Shown one piece after another: positions 60,224 through 64,000 of a stretch of 64,000 bases of DNA. The position numbers and the translations under genes were made by a program. The notes beneath the pieces were generated by a model. It was given only the letters and a program-made list of their open reading frames with translations, was not told the origin of the DNA and searched no databases. Origin of the DNA: Breoghania sp. L-A4 (GTDB lineage Bacteria > Pseudomonadota > Alphaproteobacteria > Rhizobiales > Stappiaceae); contig NZ_CP031841.1 of assembly GCF_003432385.1 (NCBI RefSeq), positions 1,302,001 to 1,366,000 on the forward strand, given 5' to 3'. Every line of letters starts with the position of its first letter. Position 1 is the first letter of the stretch.

Positions 60224-61348
60224 TCACGGCGGGCCTCCGATGGCGAGCCCGGTGAGCGTCTGGCTCAGGTGCAAAAACCGGTACTGTTCGCCGTAGGTGT
60301 TGAAGCCGATCATGTTGTAGCGCTCGAAGATCTTCAAAAGGTCCGGCTTGATGCCCAGCCGCTCGGCCTCCAGCCGCCTGAGGATGCAGTCGAAGCACAG
60401 CACGACCTCGAGAGAGCCCAGGCGCTCGTCGATGCGCGCCATGTTCTTCACCAGATTGTCGCGCATGTCCTCCGGGTGCGCCAGCGTGAGCACGATGCCC
60501 TCGTCGATGGCGCAGAAGAAATGCAGCGCGCCGTCCGCGCCCACCTTCTGGATGGCGCGCACGTGGTACTCGCCGCCCACGCGCACCAGCAGCGGATTGG
60601 CGGCAAACAGCTCCGGCGTCAGCTGGGAGAGATCCGCGCCGATCATCCGCGCGTATTCGGCCGCCGCCGGCTCCGCGTTGATCGACCAGACGATGCGGCG
60701 CTCGGGATCGGCGCTGGTGACGACGATCTTCTCGTCGGTGGGCCAGAAGTGCTCGAACTTGAACACCTCCACGGGCCGCGAGGAGGCGCCGATGACCACA
60801 AGCGCGGAATCCTCCAGCACCTGGCCGTCATAGAAGATCTGCGTGGTGTCGAAATTCAGATTGTCGCCGGCGGAGGCTCCGAAGATCGGCACCTCGTCGA
60901 GCGCCGCGTAGGCCGAGGCCGCGATTTCCTCCTCGCGGCGCGACAGCCCGTCGACCAGCAGCATGGCGAAGAAATTGTCGCGCCCGGGCTCGAGCCGGCG
61001 CAGCAGGTCGAAATACACCTGCTCGATGGCCTCGCCGCTGCCGGCCATGGAATAGTCGCGCAAGTTGGTGAGCAGGCAGGTCTCGAAGGTGAAGGCGGAA
61101 CGGTCGAAGCCGACGGCGATGGCGCCGTCTGCCTCGTAGCGCGTGGCCGTCAGGCTGCCGGCGGTGGTGCAGCCCACCACCTTGGTGCCCGGATACTCCT
61201 TGGTCAGCGCGTCGAGGATCTCCTCATACGGCAGGTTGGAGGAGACGAAGAGGGTGATCAGCGCCGGGTTGCAGCCGCGCATGCCCAGCATCAGCTCGGC
61301 GATGATCCGCTCCGGCTGGCGCGATTGCGACCACGCGCGGGCGACCAC
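60224..61348 (-). CDS. FIST domain signal-sensing protein (NosP-like)
   Basis: 374 residues from GTG 61348; the start is uncertain because the frame stays open upstream without ATG. FIST N domain (LITLFVSSNLPYEEILDAL, VVGCTTAGSLTATRYEADGA, VGFDRSAFTFETCL, MLLVDGLSRREEEIAASAY, PIFGASAGDNLNFDTTQIFY) and FIST C domain (AAEYARMIGADLSQLTPELF, MARIDERLGSLEVVLCFDCI). FIST proteins bind small ligands or heme. The 22-bp gap to the hybrid kinase indicates they act together. Confidence 0.88.
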   Translation of the reverse strand: MVARAWSQSRQPERIIAELMLGMRGCNPALITLFVSSNLPYEEILDALTKEYPGTKVVGCTTAGSLTATRYEADGAIAVGFDRSAFTFETCLLTNLRDYSMAGSGEAIEQVYFDLLRRLEPGRDNFFAMLLVDGLSRREEEIAASAYAALDEVPIFGASAGDNLNFDTTQIFYDGQVLEDSALVVIGASSRPVEVFKFEHFWPTDEKIVVTSADPERRIVWSINAEPAAAEYARMIGADLSQLTPELFAANPLLVRVGGEYHVRAIQKVGADGALHFFCAIDEGIVLTLAHPEDMRDNLVKNMARIDERLGSLEVVLCFDCILRRLEAERLGIKPDLLKIFERYNMIGFNTYGEQYRFLHLSQTLTGLAIGGPP

Positions 61349-61650
61349 CGGCCGCGCCGGGGCCTCGGTGTCGGGGAAGCCGGCGTCGGCGATGTCAGGG
61401 GGGACGCCGTCCAGCGACCCGGCGCCGGGTCCCGGCGACCTGGTTTCCGGTGATCTGATCTCCGGTGACGGGGCAGGCCGGCGAAGCCAATTTCTGCGGC
61501 GGACATGAGGCGTTCCAACACTGTTCTTGTTGGTTCAAGTGTCCGACATCGCAGGAAGGCATGCAACTAGGTCATTGGGACGCCTTGCCAGCGCAAAAGG
61601 CCGGGGCGCGTGGGGGAGCGTGGGCCGGATCCCGCGTGACGCGGGCGGAT

Positions 61651-62427
61651 CTATGCTTGCGTCACGGAGACGGATTGCTCAACGAAGGTCACCTGCCCGA
61701 AGGCGCTGAGGAAGGCGACATTGGCGGCGTCGGGGCCGACGCCGATCCGCGCGATCGTGTCCGCCGGCGCCATGCCGGTCGCATCGACAAGATGCCAGGT
61801 CCCGTCGAGATAGACCTCCGCCACGGCATGAAAGTCCGGCGGGCTGACCCCGGGCGCATAGACGCTGGCAAAGCGCGCCGGAATCGTCGAGGCGCGCGCC
61901 AGCGTGATCAGGACATGGGCGAAGTCGCGGCAGATCCCCTGCCGCTGCACAAAACTGTCGAGCGCCGTCGTCTGCGCGTTGCTCGCGCCCGGGACATAGC
62001 TGAAGGCGCCGTTGATCCAGTCGCGCATCGCCGCGATGCGCGCGCCGCCCTCAAGATGGCCGAACTCGGCGGCGGCAAACGTCTGGAACTCGTCGGACGG
62101 GCAGTAGCGCGAGGGCATCAGATAGCGCACGGTGTCGCCCGGCAGCAGGTGCGGCGCGACCGCATCGAGCGCCGATATGTCGAGCGTCGGCCGGTCCACG
62201 TCGATGCGCGCGCTGTAGTCGCAGTGAAATTCCTCCTCCGCGCGCAGCCAGATGCGCTCGCCAAGGCCATCCTCCGCCGCAACCCGCACGAAATGGCTGA
62301 CATCGGAGGTGTCGAGGCTGGTTGAGAGCACTTTTTGATCCGCGAGATCCGCCGCCTCGATCTGCAACAGCAGATCCGTCGGCCGCGCAAGCCGGTACGC
62401 CAGGTGGACGTGAAGGTCGAGGATCAT
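61651..62427 (-). CDS. transglutaminase-like cysteine peptidase family protein
   Basis: 258 residues. Bacterial N-terminal transglutaminase-like region (LDLHVHLAYRLARPTDLLLQ) then the core with Cys in RQGICRDFAHVLITLAR, His in PPDFHAVAEVYLDGTWH and Asp in LVDATGMAPAD, the papain-like triad. Typical proteins of this family are of similar size and of unknown substrate. No signal peptide. It is separate from its neighbours. Confidence 0.85.
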   Translation of the reverse strand: MILDLHVHLAYRLARPTDLLLQIEAADLADQKVLSTSLDTSDVSHFVRVAAEDGLGERIWLRAEEEFHCDYSARIDVDRPTLDISALDAVAPHLLPGDTVRYLMPSRYCPSDEFQTFAAAEFGHLEGGARIAAMRDWINGAFSYVPGASNAQTTALDSFVQRQGICRDFAHVLITLARASTIPARFASVYAPGVSPPDFHAVAEVYLDGTWHLVDATGMAPADTIARIGVGPDAANVAFLSAFGQVTFVEQSVSVTQA

Positions 62428-62816
62428 GCTGCGTGTTCCGTTTTCGTGTTGCGCTCCTCATGGGCGCAGGGCGTGGGGAAAGTGTCAAATTTGTCGTGGG
62501 CGGTGGGGTGCTTTTGAGTGGAGAGGGAACCAAGGGCTGCATTGCGCCAGAAGGAGAACTTGCCGCAATTTCAGGATACGGACCGGAGCGGTCATTCGCC
62601 ATAGGCTGAACTTTCACTCGCTTCCAACCCGAAGCGTACTATCGTGGTCCAAAGTCACGGCCTCAGCCGACTTTCAGTTTGTTGGGCTTGTTCCTTTGAC
62701 GCCCACAGTCGGGTTGGGCTAACCGATCATCCCACTGGGCCTGCCAAAAGCCGCACAGGCCGGTAAATTCATTCATTGGGAACTCAATAGAAGCCGCGTG
62801 ATTTTGGGGGAAAGCC
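62428..62816. other. 389-bp intergenic region
   Basis: Divergent space between the transglutaminase-like gene and the methyltransferase-like gene, so both promoters are probably here. No gene or strong operator was recognised. Confidence 0.4.
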
Positions 62817-63536
62817 ATGTCATCGAAGATGGTTGGTCATAAAGCAGTTCAAACCGACTCCCTGCGCCAATGGTTCGGTATCGTTGTGGTGTATCTCTCT
62901 ATCCCACTGGCTTTGTTGACCTGCGGAGGAGATTTCGGTTGGTGGCAGGCGTGGATCTATTCCCTGCTGATCGTTGCAGCTGGCATTGGCGGGCGCATTT
63001 GGGCGGAACAGCGGCATCCGGGCTTGATGGCCGAACGACAAAATACTGAGAACATCCGAAGCGCGAAGGCCTGGGACAAGGTGCTTGCTCCGCTGATGGC
63101 TGTCAGTCTTGGATACCCAATGGTCATTGTGGCAGGGCTGGATCACCGCTTTGGCTGGTCCCCTGAATTTCCGTTGTGGCTCGTCGTGCCCGGCTTCGTC
63201 TTGATCGTGCTCGGATACGCTTTCGCTTCGTGGGCATTGGCGGAGAACCGCTTTTTTTTCAGCGTGGTGACAGTTCAGACGGATCGCGGGCATGTGGTGT
63301 GTGACACTGGCCCATACCGGATTGTGCGGCATCCGGGCTATGCGGGAAACATTCCGCCGCTGCTGGGTATTGTGCTGGCCTTGGGCTCGGTGTGGGCGCT
63401 TGTTCCAGCTGCGGTGGCGTTGATCATCGCGGTGACCAGAACCGCACTCGAAGACCGGACCCTGCAGGAAGAGTTGCCGGGTTATCGAGACTATTCGCAG
63501 CGCGTGCGCTACCGGTTGATTCCAGGAATTTACTGA
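62817..63536 (+). CDS. isoprenylcysteine carboxyl methyltransferase-like membrane protein
   Basis: 239 residues with five hydrophobic segments (FGIVVVYLSIPLALLTCGG; WWQAWIYSLLIVAAGIGG; a segment near 85-105; PLWLVVPGFVLIVLGYAF; IVLALGSVWALVPAAVALI). The C-terminal cofactor region GPYRIVRHPGYAGNIPPLLG and TALEDRTLQEELPGYRDYSQ match the ICMT/PEMT-type RHPxY and E-x-x-L motifs. Bacterial members methylate unknown substrates in the inner membrane. Confidence 0.85.
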   Translation: MSSKMVGHKAVQTDSLRQWFGIVVVYLSIPLALLTCGGDFGWWQAWIYSLLIVAAGIGGRIWAEQRHPGLMAERQNTENIRSAKAWDKVLAPLMAVSLGYPMVIVAGLDHRFGWSPEFPLWLVVPGFVLIVLGYAFASWALAENRFFFSVVTVQTDRGHVVCDTGPYRIVRHPGYAGNIPPLLGIVLALGSVWALVPAAVALIIAVTRTALEDRTLQEELPGYRDYSQRVRYRLIPGIY

Positions 63537-64000
63537 GTGACTCGCCTAACCTTTGCGGCGGCTGAATTGGTGGATCAAACAGAGCGAAGATGAGCGTCGG
63601 GTGGTGGTCATATCGCCGGAAGTCCCAAGGCAGCTTGTGGCGCATTCCGGGAGTCGGTCCCAAGTGCACCGAATGATCGCTTCCCGTCCATCTCTGCCGT
63701 CAATCGCGGCGAGGCGAACGCGCACGCGGCGCTCGGCGATGCGCAAAGCCTTGTTCCCCTCTCCCACCGGAGCCTGTCCTTGGACTGGCCGGTGGGAGAG
63801 GGGAAGGGCGGCTCAATGTCTCGTCACTACCGGGTGAGTTGAGGGTAGGGGGCCGGGCATTGCGCAGGCGCGTCTGGCTCTCAATGACCTCGCCCCTTGG
63901 GAGAGGGGGCGGATACGGCGGGCTTGTCCCGAGAATGCATACGAGGAACAAGCGGCCGATCCTTCGAGACGGCCCTTCGGGTCTCCTCGGGATGAGGGCG
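63537..64000. repeat. gene-free window end with GC-rich hairpins
   Basis: A 15-bp inverted repeat, CCCCTCTCCCACCGG (63756-63770) with its complement at 63789-63803, has an 18-bp loop and resembles the other dispersed hairpins. TGGGAGAGGGGGCGGATACGG near 63898 is a further repeat relative. No credible gene reaches the right edge. Confidence 0.6.

Noticed and set aside
57853-60255. An 800-codon plus-strand frame opposite the hybrid kinase
   Set aside because: Antisense shadow of a clear kinase gene; low-complexity and unlike any protein.
63546-63837. Short frames on both strands after the methyltransferase-like gene
   Set aside because: They overlap the GC-rich hairpin, have no ribosome site and no recognisable sequence.

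Overview
The window is GC-rich (visibly AT-rich only in islands near 6.3-7.6 kb and 46.8-48.1 kb). TRAP transporters, uxuAB, dgoKA, a MipA/two-component pair, very many overlapping start/stop pairs and short GC-rich intergenic hairpin repeats all fit an alphaproteobacterium, probably of the Hyphomicrobiales. I cannot name a genus.

1-11,610: an integrated element whose right end is a duplicated 3' half of tRNA-Phe. On the minus strand, in transcription order, it carries a small ORF, a RepA-like AAA ATPase, terminase small and large subunits, portal, a protease-capsid fusion, a gpW-like connector, a DUF2190 decoration protein, an AlpA-like regulator and a tyrosine integrase that runs off the left edge. 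No tail, lysis or lysogeny-repressor module is visible. This matches the layout of capsid-forming phage satellites (cf-PICI type) rather than a full prophage. A block of accessory genes, partly AT-rich, sits between terminase and portal.

11,902-20,391: a tightly coupled minus-strand operon: B12-type radical SAM enzyme, fatty acyl-AMP ligase, a protein made of two fused cytochrome P450 domains, acyl carrier protein, carbamoyltransferase and a thioesterase-like protein with a Cys nucleophile. It looks like a compact, uncharacterised natural-product pathway acting on a carrier-bound acyl chain.

21,124-33,855: sugar-acid catabolism (fructuronate reductase, mannonate dehydratase, a GntR regulator, a TRAP transporter, an idonate/gulonate-type dehydrogenase), then an oligopeptide ABC transporter whose binding-protein gene is frameshifted. 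The 3' end of the ABC ATPase gene is duplicated as an exact 72-bp repeat around an alpha/beta-hydrolase gene.

35-46.6 kb: small secreted proteins and a Crp-type regulator; dgoA-dgoK with an orphan molybdenum hydroxylase subunit; LysR/azoreductase; a spermidine-synthase-like protein; asparaginase; a universal stress protein. 46.9-48.0 kb: two unrecognised AT-richer genes, the first with a HEPN-like motif.

48.7-64 kb: a Tat-exported amidohydrolase; MipA-family porin divergent from an OmpR/EnvZ-type pair; an IS481-type transposase remnant; TetR-RidA with palindromic operators; a 270-bp MITE-like element; a LuxR-type response regulator; a FIST-sensor/hybrid histidine kinase pair reminiscent of NosP-NahK; a transglutaminase-like protein and an isoprenylcysteine-methyltransferase-like membrane protein. 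Three genes (near 7.3, 29.85 and 57.13 kb) each lack one base in a short homopolymer, so sequencing error must be excluded before calling them pseudogenes.
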